Below are positions 1 to 5,230 of a stretch of 5,375 nt of DNA, in pieces. Source of the DNA: DATEHQ01 sp035279525 (GTDB lineage Bacteria > Chloroflexota > Dormibacteria > Dormibacterales > Dormibacteraceae). The stretch is from contig DATEHQ010000180.1 of assembly GCA_035279525.1 (NCBI GenBank), positions 1 to 5,375 on the forward strand, written 5' to 3'. The translations under genes and the position numbers were made by a program. How positions within the stretch are numbered: the first letter of the stretch is position 1; each line of letters starts with the position of its first letter. The notes beneath the pieces were generated by a model. The model saw only the letters and a program-made list of their open reading frames with translations, had not been told where the DNA came from and ran no database searches.

Positions 1-138
1 GTCCTGGAGGACGAGGCGCGCGGCGGCGTCGAGGGTACCCGTCAGGCGCTCGGCCATCTCGATGCCCTCTTGGCCGGCGGCCGCCGCGGCGCTGGCGAGC
101 TGGGCCTGGAGTGCTTCGACGTAGGCGTTCAATTCCAT
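1..138 (-). CDS. Partial CDS: ribbon-helix-helix / HicB-antitoxin-like regulator, N-terminal 46 residues
   Basis: The gene starts at ATG 138-136 and runs leftward off the window, so only 46 codons are visible. The peptide begins MELNAYVEALQAQL, continues through an Ala-rich stretch and AERLTGTLDAAARLVLQD, and reads as an amphipathic helical domain. From memory of the family, this start (M-L-x-Y-V-x-L, then AERLT-L-A-RL-L) is typical of actinobacterial proteins annotated as HicB-family antitoxins. Those carry a helical N-terminus and a C-terminal ribbon-helix-helix DNA-binding domain, and often precede a DUF4097 gene. The C-terminal domain is outside the window, so the DNA-binding role is inferred. 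The start is set by a TAAGAT -10 box six nt upstream and by the absence of any Shine-Dalgarno. The repeated boxes over the promoter fit autoregulation. The family call is moderate; that it is a gene is fairly sure. Confidence 0.6.
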   Translation of the reverse strand, partial: MELNAYVEALQAQLASAAAAAGQEGIEMAERLTGTLDAAARLVLQD

Positions 139-144
139 GACTGC

Positions 145-173
145 ATCTTAGCGCCATCATGGCGTCATTGCAA
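145..173 (-). promoter_or_regulatory. Leaderless promoter of the partial HicB-like gene
   Basis: Read on the minus strand: TTGCAA (173-168) as -35, a 17-nt spacer, then TAAGAT (150-145) as -10. Six nt (GCAGTC) separate the -10 from the ATG at 138-136. Transcription would begin at or next to the start codon, and no Shine-Dalgarno is present, so the mRNA should be leaderless. The hexamer match is moderate (4 of 6 each), but the -10 to ATG spacing is typical of actinobacterial leaderless promoters. Confidence 0.55.
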
Positions 174-207
174 GTCCTATGACGTCAAATTGGCGCCAAA
201 CGGCGCA
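149..207. promoter_or_regulatory. Operator array of TGRCGYCA boxes
   Basis: Four 8-bp boxes close to the palindromic consensus TGRCGYCA: TAGCGCCA 149-156, TGGCGTCA 160-167, TGACGTCA 180-187 and TGGCGCCA 191-198. A degenerate fifth, ACGGCGCA, lies at 200-207. Starts are spaced 11, 20 and 11 bp, so a two-box unit recurs with a 31-bp period, about three helical turns, on one face of the DNA. The boxes overlap the -10 and bracket the -35 of the minus-strand promoter, as expected for a repressor site. Ribbon-helix-helix proteins typically bind such short phased repeats cooperatively, so autoregulation by the adjacent gene is the simplest inference. Confidence 0.55.
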
Positions 208-237
208 AAATGGGAGTTGGGAGCAGCATCGGATCGA

Positions 238-262
238 CCGGGACACGACCGAGCGGTCCCGG
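238..262 (-). terminator. Weak hairpin downstream of the DHFR-like gene
   Basis: CCGGGAC (238-244) and GTCCCGG (256-262) form a perfect 7-bp stem with an 11-nt loop, 27 nt beyond the stop of the minus-strand gene at 290. No U-tract follows. It could slow polymerase or protect the 3' end, but a true intrinsic terminator is uncertain. Confidence 0.3.
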
Positions 263-289
263 CAAAGGCCGCCGAATCGAACCCAGGTA

Positions 290-844
290 CTACTTGCGGA
301 CGCGGAACCGCAGGATGGTGACGGCGCCCGACCGTGTGCTGCTGAACGGCTCCAGGTCTATCCGTCCAAGGCCCGGGGACGAGAACCGGACGCCGTCGCC
401 GAGCAGCACGGGAAGCACGTACACCAGGATCTCGTCGACGAGTCCCCGCCGCAGGCACTGGCCGGCCACGTCGGCGCCGAGGATCTCCAGGTTCTTGCCG
501 CCCGCGGCGCTGCGCGCCGTGGCGACCGCTTCCCCGACGTCACCGGTGAGGAAAGTGACGCCCGGCCCGGACATGTCCGGCGGCCTGTGCGTGAGGACGA
601 ACATTGGCCCGGAGAAGGGATAGTCGACGCTGCCCGGCCTGTCGGCCTCCATCCTTCTGCCCACGTCGTAGGTCCGCCGCCCGATGAGCATGGCGCCGGT
701 GGCCGCCGCGATCTCGGGTTCGGCGTCCGACGCCATGAAGTCGAAGATCCAGCTCATCGCGTCATCGGGACCGGCGATGAAGCCGTCGAGCGACATCGCC
801 CTATTCACCACCACCCTGCCGTCTTGTGTGCTCGTAGCGCTCAT
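290..844 (-). CDS. Dihydrofolate reductase family protein (RibD C-terminal domain)
   Basis: This 184-residue protein belongs to the RibD-C/DHFR-like superfamily, whose members bind NADPH and reduce pterin, pyrimidine or other substrates; stand-alone members such as this mostly have unknown substrates. It has VVVNRAMSLDGFIAGPDD near the N-terminus (residues 11-28), the cofactor motif GRRTYD (55-60), and late in the chain ILGAD (121-125) and GLVDEILVYVLPVLLGDG (134-151). The last corresponds to the family's GLVDEL...P.LLG.G signature. Length is normal for the family, with no signal peptide or membrane segment. The start at 844-842 is chosen because the family core begins about 10 residues later. 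A GGGAG lies almost against it, so an in-frame ATG at 883-881 or a GTG slightly downstream remains possible. It is divergent from the inositol-phosphate synthase gene with 84 bp between starts. No link in function is evident. Confidence 0.88.
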   Translation of the reverse strand: MSATSTQDGRVVVNRAMSLDGFIAGPDDAMSWIFDFMASDAEPEIAAATGAMLIGRRTYDVGRRMEADRPGSVDYPFSGPMFVLTHRPPDMSGPGVTFLTGDVGEAVATARSAAGGKNLEILGADVAGQCLRRGLVDEILVYVLPVLLGDGVRFSSPGLGRIDLEPFSSTRSGAVTILRFRVRK

Positions 845-901
845 TCTCCCGTCGTCGGTCGGGTGGCGTTCGCGGGAGTCCATGAACAGGTCCGAGCCGC
901 C

Positions 902-916
902 AACGAAAAAATCGTT
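902..916. promoter_or_regulatory. Inverted repeat AACGA-A5-TCGTT, candidate operator
   Basis: AACGA (902-906) and TCGTT (912-916) are perfect 5-bp arms around an A5 centre (907-911). This is the only AT-rich patch of the divergent intergenic region. The right arm shares its last base with the TAGAAT -10 box of the downstream gene, so a bound protein would block that promoter. The gene encodes an N-terminal helix-turn-helix, making self-binding plausible but unproven. Confidence 0.4.
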
Positions 917-929
917 AGAATGGTCGGGA
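916..929 (+). promoter_or_regulatory. Leaderless promoter (-10) of the inositol-3-phosphate synthase gene
   Basis: TAGAAT (916-921, five of six to TATAAT) ends 7 nt before ATG 929. There is no Shine-Dalgarno ahead of 929 or of the alternative ATG at 920, which would itself lie inside the -10. No clear -35 hexamer is seen. The arrangement matches leaderless promoters and is the reason for choosing 929 as the start. Confidence 0.5.
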
Positions 930-2452
930 TGGACAGGACCTCGAGCAATCCGGCCGAGCAAGTCATCCGCCGGTTTGGCGGGCAGAGCGCCCTGGCGCAG
1001 CTCCTCGGCCGCCGGCAGAGCACGGTCGAGCACTGGGCGAGCACCGGACGGATTCCGGCTCAGTGGCACCAGCCGCTGATGTCGCTGGCGCGGGAGCGCG
1101 GCGTCGTCCTGGAGGCCCGCGACTTCGTGGAGGCCCAGGCCCACGCGATCCAACCGGCGGGCGGCCGCCTGGGCATCCTGACCGTCGGCCTTGGGGCGGT
1201 CGCCTCGACCTTCTTTGCGGGCGTGGAGCTGATCCGGCGAGGCGGCGCGGCGCCCATCGGCTCGCTGACCCAGATGGGCACGATCCGGCTCGGCAAGCGG
1301 ACGGAGGGTCGCACGCCCCTGATTCGGGACCTCGTCCCCCTGGCCTCGCTGGACCAGCTGGTCTTCGGCGCCTGGGACCCGATCCCCGACAACGCCTACG
1401 AGGCGGCCGTGAAGTGCGGGGTCCTCGACCGGCACGCCCACATCGAGCCGGTCGCGGGCGAACTGCGCGAGATCGAGCCGATGCCCGCCGTCTTCGACCG
1501 CAATTACGTGCGCCGGCTCGAGGGCGTGAACGTCAAGTCGGGCCCAAACAAACGGGAGCTGGCGGAAGCAATCCGCCGGGACATCCGCGAGTTCAAGGAC
1601 GCGCACGCGTGCGATCGCCTGGTGATGATCTGGTGCGCCTCGACCGAGATCTTCATCACGGAGACCCCGGCACATGCCGACGTCGCCTCGCTCGAGGCGG
1701 CGATGGAGGCGAACGACCCGTCCGTGGCGCCGTCGATGCTCTACGCCTATGCGGCGTTGATGGAGGGCGTGACCTTCATCAACGGGGCGCCCAACCTGAC
1801 GGTCGACATTCCGGCCATGGTCACACTTGCCGGCCAGAAAGGAGTGCCGATCTGCGGCAAGGACTTCAAGACCGGACAGACGCTGATCAAGACCGTGCTC
1901 GCGCCGATGCTGAAGGCGCGCATGCTGGGGCTGCGAGGCTGGTACTCGACGAACATCCTGGGCAACCGGGACGGCGAGGTGCTGGACGACCCGGACAGCT
2001 TCAAGACCAAGGAGGAGTCGAAGCTCGGAGTCCTCGAGCACATCCTGCAACCGGACCTGTACCCGGACCTGTACGGCGACGTGTACCACAAGGTGCGGAT
2101 CAACTACTACCCGCCCCGCGGCGACTCCAAAGAGGGTTGGGACAACATCGACCTCTTCGGCTGGCTGGGCTACCCGATGCAGATCAAGGTGGACTTCCTC
2201 TGCCGGGACTCAATCCTGGCGGCGCCCCTGGTGCTTGACCTCGTCCTCTTTTCAGACCTGGCCCAGCGGGCCGGCCTGCACGGCATCCAGGAGTGGCTCT
2301 CCTTCTACTTCAAGAGCCCGCAGCATGCGGCGAGCGTGTACCCCGAGCACGATCTGTTCATCCAGCAGACCAAGCTCAAGAACACGCTGCGCTGGCTGAT
2401 GGGCGAGGAGCAGATCACCCACCTCGGCATGGAGTACTACCAGGCCGACTGA
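929..2452 (+). CDS. Inositol-3-phosphate synthase with N-terminal helix-turn-helix domain
   Basis: The 507-residue product fuses two parts. Residues 8-67 (NPAEQVIRRFGGQSALAQLL ... GRIPAQWHQPL ... ARDFV) look like a small Cro-like helix-turn-helix of the kind found alone in short proteins; the recognition helix is probably near QSTVEHW (30-36). Residues 79-507 are a full long-form myo-inositol-1-phosphate synthase, which converts glucose 6-phosphate to 1D-myo-inositol 3-phosphate with NAD as recycled cofactor. Diagnostic stretches are the dinucleotide loop GLGAVAS (87-93), GSLTQMGTIRLGKR (111-124), WCASTE (235-240), GKDFKTGQTLIK (310-321) with the lysines corresponding to the catalytic pair, NILGNRDG (342-349), GDSKEGWDNID (398-408) and KVDFLCRDSILAAP (420-433). 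The end, ITHLGMEYY, matches the family terminus as I recall it. The enzyme feeds phosphatidylinositol, mycothiol or osmolyte synthesis. It is unlike the short mycobacterial Ino1. All expected motifs are present, so catalysis is likely; the DNA-binding role is inferred. Confidence 0.93.
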   Translation: MDRTSSNPAEQVIRRFGGQSALAQLLGRRQSTVEHWASTGRIPAQWHQPLMSLARERGVVLEARDFVEAQAHAIQPAGGRLGILTVGLGAVASTFFAGVELIRRGGAAPIGSLTQMGTIRLGKRTEGRTPLIRDLVPLASLDQLVFGAWDPIPDNAYEAAVKCGVLDRHAHIEPVAGELREIEPMPAVFDRNYVRRLEGVNVKSGPNKRELAEAIRRDIREFKDAHACDRLVMIWCASTEIFITETPAHADVASLEAAMEANDPSVAPSMLYAYAALMEGVTFINGAPNLTVDIPAMVTLAGQKGVPICGKDFKTGQTLIKTVLAPMLKARMLGLRGWYSTNILGNRDGEVLDDPDSFKTKEESKLGVLEHILQPDLYPDLYGDVYHKVRINYYPPRGDSKEGWDNIDLFGWLGYPMQIKVDFLCRDSILAAPLVLDLVLFSDLAQRAGLHGIQEWLSFYFKSPQHAASVYPEHDLFIQQTKLKNTLRWLMGEEQITHLGMEYYQAD

Positions 2453-2561
2453 CCTCGGGGCTCACCTCTCACAAGCCAGGGAATGGCCGGGGCCACGCCC
2501 AGGGTGCGAGGTTGACCGCTGCCACAAGTACGGGTGAGCACGCGCGAAGTCTCCGCTCCCC
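2453..2561 (+). other. Non-coding gap after the inositol-phosphate synthase gene
   Basis: No gene is seen. CCTCG (2453-2457) can pair with CGAGG (2507-2511), enclosing a small TGGC-CGGG-GCCA hairpin (2484-2495). Together they could form a loose 3'-end structure, but there is no U-tract and the terminator call is weak. Confidence 0.3.
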
Positions 2562-2589
2562 TTGACATATACCGATATCGGAATATGAT
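2562..2589 (+). promoter_or_regulatory. Strong leaderless promoter of the arsR-SRPBCC operon
   Basis: A perfect TTGACA (2562-2567), a 16-nt spacer and TATGAT (2584-2589, five of six) form the best promoter in the window. Only six nt lie between the -10 and the GTG at 2596. Transcription should start at or beside the start codon, giving a leaderless mRNA. No Shine-Dalgarno precedes the gene, in agreement. Confidence 0.85.
2567..2586. promoter_or_regulatory. ArsR-type operator palindrome inside the promoter spacer
   Basis: CCGATATCGG (2572-2581) is a perfect 10-bp palindrome. After one unpaired A on each side, ATAT (2567-2570) and ATAT (2583-2586) extend the dyad to 20 bp. It fills the space between the -35 and -10 and overlaps both, so a bound dimer would exclude RNA polymerase. 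The next gene encodes an ArsR-type dimeric repressor, making autorepression the natural inference. Confidence 0.75.
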
Positions 2590-2595
2590 TGAGAA

Positions 2596-2937
2596 GTGGC
2601 CCGTTCGTCCACCACCGCGGATGCCTTCAATGCCATCGCCGAGGCGCGCCGTCGTGAAATCCTGGACACGCTGATCGCCGGCGAGAAGGCGGTCGGGGCG
2701 ATCGTGCGCGACCTCTCGATGTCCCAGCCCCAGGTTTCAAAGCACCTGCGGGTGCTCAGCCACGTCGGACTCGTCAGGTGCCGAGCGGACGGGCGACATC
2801 GGCTGTACAGCCTTGAACCCGCGCGCCTTCGGCCGCTGCGCGAGTGGTTGGCCAAGTACGAGCAGGCGCTGAACGAGCGACTGGATCGGATGGGCGACTA
2901 CCTCGAGGAGCTACAACAAAAAGGAGAGCCGCAGTGA
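2596..2937 (+). CDS. ArsR/SmtB-family winged-helix autorepressor
   Basis: The 113-residue protein is a typical ArsR-type winged helix: an N-terminal dimerisation helix with AIAEARRREILDTLIAGEKA (13-32), a helix-turn-helix with recognition helix SQPQVSKHLRVL (43-54), and a wing GLVRCRADGRHRLYSL (58-73). A Glu/Arg-rich C-terminal helix follows (about 78-108), probably for dimerisation. The metal-binding ELCVCD motif of ArsR/SmtB sensors is missing and Cys62 is the only cysteine, so a metal sensor is unlikely. It resembles the autorepressors usually paired with SRPBCC (AHSA1) genes. The GTG start at 2596 is supported by the -10 box six nt upstream and by full domain coverage. Its stop overlaps the start of the next gene by four nt, so the two are cotranscribed and probably translationally coupled. 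The inducer is unknown. Confidence 0.92.
   Translation: MARSSTTADAFNAIAEARRREILDTLIAGEKAVGAIVRDLSMSQPQVSKHLRVLSHVGLVRCRADGRHRLYSLEPARLRPLREWLAKYEQALNERLDRMGDYLEELQQKGEPQ
2921..2936 (+). promoter_or_regulatory. Ribosome binding site and GTGA overlap fixing the SRPBCC start
   Basis: AAGGAG (2921-2926) sits 7 nt before GTG 2934-2936, inside the end of the arsR gene. The GTG overlaps the arsR TGA (2935-2937). This selects 2934 over the further in-frame ATG at 2844, whose extra 30 residues are a shadow of the arsR coding sequence. Confidence 0.8.
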
Positions 2938-3437
2938 TTCCTGATCGGTACAAGCCGTCAGTCATCGAATACCCGAGCGAGCTCGAGATCGTCACCACTC
3001 GCGAGTTCGACGCTCCGATCGGACTCGTCTTCGACGTCCTCACGAAGCCGGAGCACGTGAGCCACTGGTTTGCCCCGTTTACATGCGAGGTGACGAAGTG
3101 CTCGATCGACCTGCGCGTCGGAGGCGGTTACCACATCGTCTTCGTGACCGACGACGGAACCGAGTGCTCGTTTCGAGGCACGTACATGGAGGTCGAACCG
3201 CCGACCCGGACTGTGGCCACCTGGCTGTTCGAGGGGTGGCCAGACGCGGACGCCGTCGAAACTGTGCGTCTGCACGAAACCGATGGAGTGACGAGGCTGA
3301 CCAATCGGCTGGCGTTCCGCGACAAGGCCGGCCGTGACCACATGACCAGGCACGACGGCCAGGACGACAGCTTCGACAAGCTGGCCGGTTACTTGAGATC
3401 GCTGCTCGACCGGGCGAAGACAGCCTCTGCACAATAG
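2934..3437 (+). CDS. SRPBCC (AHSA1/START-like) family protein
   Basis: The 167-residue protein has the AHSA1-type helix-grip fold. TREFDAPIGLVFDVLTKPEH (22-41) followed by VSHWFAP is the family opening. The GGGYHIVF strand, the FRGTYMEVEPPTRTVATW segment and a C-terminal long helix DDSFDKLAGYLRSLL complete it. Proteins of this group form a hydrophobic cavity and are thought to bind small lipophilic ligands; those encoded next to ArsR repressors have no settled function. It is cytosolic, with no signal peptide or membrane segment. The GTG start follows a good Shine-Dalgarno and overlaps arsR, so both respond to the same repressor. Length is slightly above the usual ~150 because of a Tyr/Pro-containing N-terminal extension (1-16). 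Family assignment is firm; ligand and role are open. Confidence 0.9.
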   Translation: MIPDRYKPSVIEYPSELEIVTTREFDAPIGLVFDVLTKPEHVSHWFAPFTCEVTKCSIDLRVGGGYHIVFVTDDGTECSFRGTYMEVEPPTRTVATWLFEGWPDADAVETVRLHETDGVTRLTNRLAFRDKAGRDHMTRHDGQDDSFDKLAGYLRSLLDRAKTASAQ

Positions 3438-3450
3438 ATCGGTCGGACGT

Positions 3451-3469
3451 GCCGCGGCTGCGCCGCGGC
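3451..3469 (+). terminator. GC-rich hairpin after the arsR-SRPBCC operon
   Basis: GCCGCGG (3451-3457) pairs perfectly with CCGCGGC (3463-3469) across a 5-nt loop, starting 14 nt after the SRPBCC stop. The downstream CAGTTCCTC has only a few U residues, so it is a plausible but non-canonical intrinsic terminator. Confidence 0.5.
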
Positions 3470-3519
3470 CAGTTCCTCGCCGATCGCATTGCTGAACGGG
3501 GACGGCCTCGACCTCACCT

Positions 3520-3550
3520 CGGACAGGGTCACGCAGCCCGGCAGTACGAT
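3520..3550 (+). promoter_or_regulatory. Tentative promoter of the flavoprotein gene
   Basis: TACGAT (3545-3550) is a reasonable -10. CGGACA (3520-3525) could serve as -35 but at a long 19-nt spacing. A start near 3557 would leave a leader of about 50 nt with a proper Shine-Dalgarno. Read-through from the upstream operon is the alternative. Confidence 0.3.
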
Positions 3551-3561
3551 TCACCTCCGCG

Positions 3562-3574
3562 GTCCCACTGGGAC
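3562..3574. repeat. Short inverted repeat in the flavoprotein leader
   Basis: GTCCCA (3562-3567) and TGGGAC (3569-3574) are perfect arms around one C. It lies just downstream of the tentative promoter and 18 nt before the Shine-Dalgarno, where an operator or a small RNA hairpin could act. No matching regulator gene is visible beside it. Confidence 0.3.
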
Positions 3575-3591
3575 GACGTCGGTCCGCCGCC

Positions 3592-3598
3592 GGGAGGG
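3592..3598 (+). promoter_or_regulatory. Ribosome binding site of the flavoprotein gene
   Basis: GGGAGGG lies 8 nt before GTG 3607. It supports this GTG, which places the FAD-binding motif at the usual distance from the N-terminus; the GTG at 3600 is out of frame. Confidence 0.65.
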
Positions 3599-3606
3599 CG
3601 TGAAAA

Positions 3607-5049
3607 GTGGTCCTGAACACCGATTACCTGATCGTGGGGGCGGGTGCGAGCGGCCTTGCCTTCGCCGACGCGCTCGTGGCCGAGTCGGACGCCGACGTGA
3701 TCCTGGTCGATCGCCAGGAGGTCCCGGGCGGTCACTGGCTGCATGCGTATCCCTTCGTCCGCCTGCACACTCCCTCCGCCTACTACGGAGTGAACTCGCT
3801 GGCGCTCGGTGAGAACCGCATCGATCAGGTAGGCGAGAACGCCGGCTTCTACGAACGCGCGACCGGCACCGAGGTCCGCGAGTACTTCGCGCAGGCGGCC
3901 GCGCGGCTGACAGAGACAGGCCGCGTCCATCTGCTGGCGAGGCACGAATACCTGGGCCGTGGGAGCGACGGCGAGCTGGTCCGAGACATCAGCACGGGAA
4001 CGCTGCACGAGGTCGCTGTAAGACGCAAGGTCGTTGACGCCCGGTACCTGGAGGCGTCGATCCCGGCGACCCACGCAGTCCCGTTCGAGATGAGCTCGTC
4101 CGCCCGGATCATCCCCGTCAATGATCTCCCGGCGGCTGCCCACTCGGCGTCATCCTTCACGGTGCTCGGGTCCGGCAAGACGGCCGTGGATGCGTGCATC
4201 TGGCTCCTGGACAACGAAGTGGAGCCCGACCGCATTCGCTGGATACGACCACGCGACGCGTGGTTCTACGACCGGAGTCACTTTCAGCCACTGGAGCAGG
4301 TCGGCGCGATCATGGAGGGCCTGTCCCTCGATGCGGAGGCCGGCGCCATGGCCGCGAACGTCCACGATCTGTTTGGGCGGCTCGAAGGTTCGGGACGTTT
4401 CGTGCGGATCGACCCATCCTGGCCGGCCACGATGTTTCGCGGCACGATGCTGAGCGCGCGCGAACTCGCTTCCGTGCGGCGGATAGAAGACGTCGTCAGG
4501 CTCGGCCGGGTAAATCGGATCGAGGTCGACAGGATCCTGCTCGAGCGCGGCGAGATTCCCACCGGTCCCGAGGTCCTGCACGTCGACTGCACCGCGCTCG
4601 GACTCAGCAACGCGCCGGCCACCACGATCTTCCAGACCGGTCGAATCGTGCTCCAACAAGTGCGATATCTGTCCCCATGCTTCAACGCAGCCCTCATCGC
4701 CTTCGTCGAAGCTCATCGGGACGACGACGCGGAAAAGAACCGGCTGTGCCAACCCCACGCCTACCCCAGCAGCCCCCACGACTGGCCGCGCATGATGTGC
4801 ACCGCCTGGAGTGCCGAGGCGCTCTGGTTGAGCGAGCCCGACCTGTCGGCGTGGATCGCCGAGAGCCGGTTGAATCTGCTGCGTGGGCTCGCCGACCACT
4901 TCGCCGAACCGGCGGTGCGGGCCGCTGTCACGCGATATCGCACGCACGTGCGCGCGGCGGTGGAGCGGCTCAGCAGCTGGGGAGATCGACTTCACCCGGA
5001 GGTCGACGCCGAGGCGGCCAATCGTCTCGGACCCGCGCACATTACCTGA
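3607..5049 (+). CDS. FAD/NAD(P)-dependent oxidoreductase (FMO-like flavoprotein)
   Basis: The 480-residue protein has a two-dinucleotide-binding architecture. DYLIVGAGASGLAFADAL (6-23) is the FAD-binding Rossmann motif, with Asp35 at the end of the second strand. PGGHW (40-44) and YPFVRLHTPSAYYGV (48-62) follow as in flavin-containing monooxygenase-like proteins. A second motif, VLGSGKTAVDACIWLL (186-201), is the likely NAD(P)H site. Conserved-looking later stretches are RPRDAWFYDR, CFNAALIAFVEA and RDDDAEKNRLC. Length and order agree with a family of actinobacterial NAD(P)/FAD-dependent oxidoreductases that I recognise but whose substrate is unknown to me. The classical FMO and Baeyer-Villiger fingerprints are not evident, so monooxygenase activity is only a guess. 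No signal peptide or membrane span is apparent. It is separated from the upstream operon by 169 bp with a hairpin, and has no partner gene in view. Confidence 0.88.
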   Translation: MVLNTDYLIVGAGASGLAFADALVAESDADVILVDRQEVPGGHWLHAYPFVRLHTPSAYYGVNSLALGENRIDQVGENAGFYERATGTEVREYFAQAAARLTETGRVHLLARHEYLGRGSDGELVRDISTGTLHEVAVRRKVVDARYLEASIPATHAVPFEMSSSARIIPVNDLPAAAHSASSFTVLGSGKTAVDACIWLLDNEVEPDRIRWIRPRDAWFYDRSHFQPLEQVGAIMEGLSLDAEAGAMAANVHDLFGRLEGSGRFVRIDPSWPATMFRGTMLSARELASVRRIEDVVRLGRVNRIEVDRILLERGEIPTGPEVLHVDCTALGLSNAPATTIFQTGRIVLQQVRYLSPCFNAALIAFVEAHRDDDAEKNRLCQPHAYPSSPHDWPRMMCTAWSAEALWLSEPDLSAWIAESRLNLLRGLADHFAEPAVRAAVTRYRTHVRAAVERLSSWGDRLHPEVDAEAANRLGPAHIT

Positions 5050-5069
5050 GTCTCGATGTTCCGTCGGTC

Positions 5070-5084
5070 AGCCATCGACTGGCT
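5070..5084 (+). terminator. Small hairpin after the flavoprotein gene
   Basis: AGCCA (5070-5074) and TGGCT (5080-5084) form a 5-bp stem with loop TCGAC, 20 nt after the stop. It is short and lacks a U-tract, so it is at best a weak terminator. Confidence 0.25.
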
Positions 5085-5126
5085 TCCCACTACAACAGCT
5101 CCCGGAGGAACGATGAGCAAGGTCCG

Positions 5127-5230
5127 ATGTCACATCTCGAGAACTCGGCGCCGGCGAGGTGCGGCTCGAGCAGGTCCGAGTAGTCGAGGCGCCCGGCGTC
5201 GCGCACCTGAAATACAGGGTGGTGACTTAA
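5127..5230 (+). pseudogene. Possible frameshifted short reading frame
   Basis: From ATG 5127 the frame reads MSHLENSAPARCGSSRSE and stops at 5181-5183. The adjoining frame, from 5156, reads EVRLEQVRVVEAPGVAHLKY and ends at TAA 5228-5230. Both pieces have strongly GC-biased third positions (17 of 19 and about 20 of 24), and joining them with one frameshift near 5150-5158 would give a protein-like peptide of about 34 residues. I do not recognise it. It may be decayed coding sequence, a small unknown gene, or chance; the second half overlaps the candidate structured RNA, which is the competing reading. Confidence 0.2.

Noticed and set aside
179..928. A 250-codon upstream extension of the inositol-phosphate synthase frame
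   Set aside because: It runs antisense to the DHFR-like gene, has no domain resemblance, and the -10 box plus the domain boundary place the start at 929.
845..2089. A minus-strand open frame continuous with the DHFR-like gene, giving a 599-residue product
   Set aside because: It is antisense to the highly conserved inositol-phosphate synthase. Only the last 184 residues resemble a known family; the rest has the His/Arg/Asp-rich composition typical of a GC-rich antisense shadow.
1063..2238. A 391-residue plus-strand frame inside the synthase gene
   Set aside because: Arg/Gly/Pro-rich shifted translation of a conserved gene; no family features.
4150..5040. A 296-residue minus-strand frame opposite the flavoprotein
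   Set aside because: Antisense shadow of a gene with clear FAD and NAD(P) motifs; low-complexity composition.
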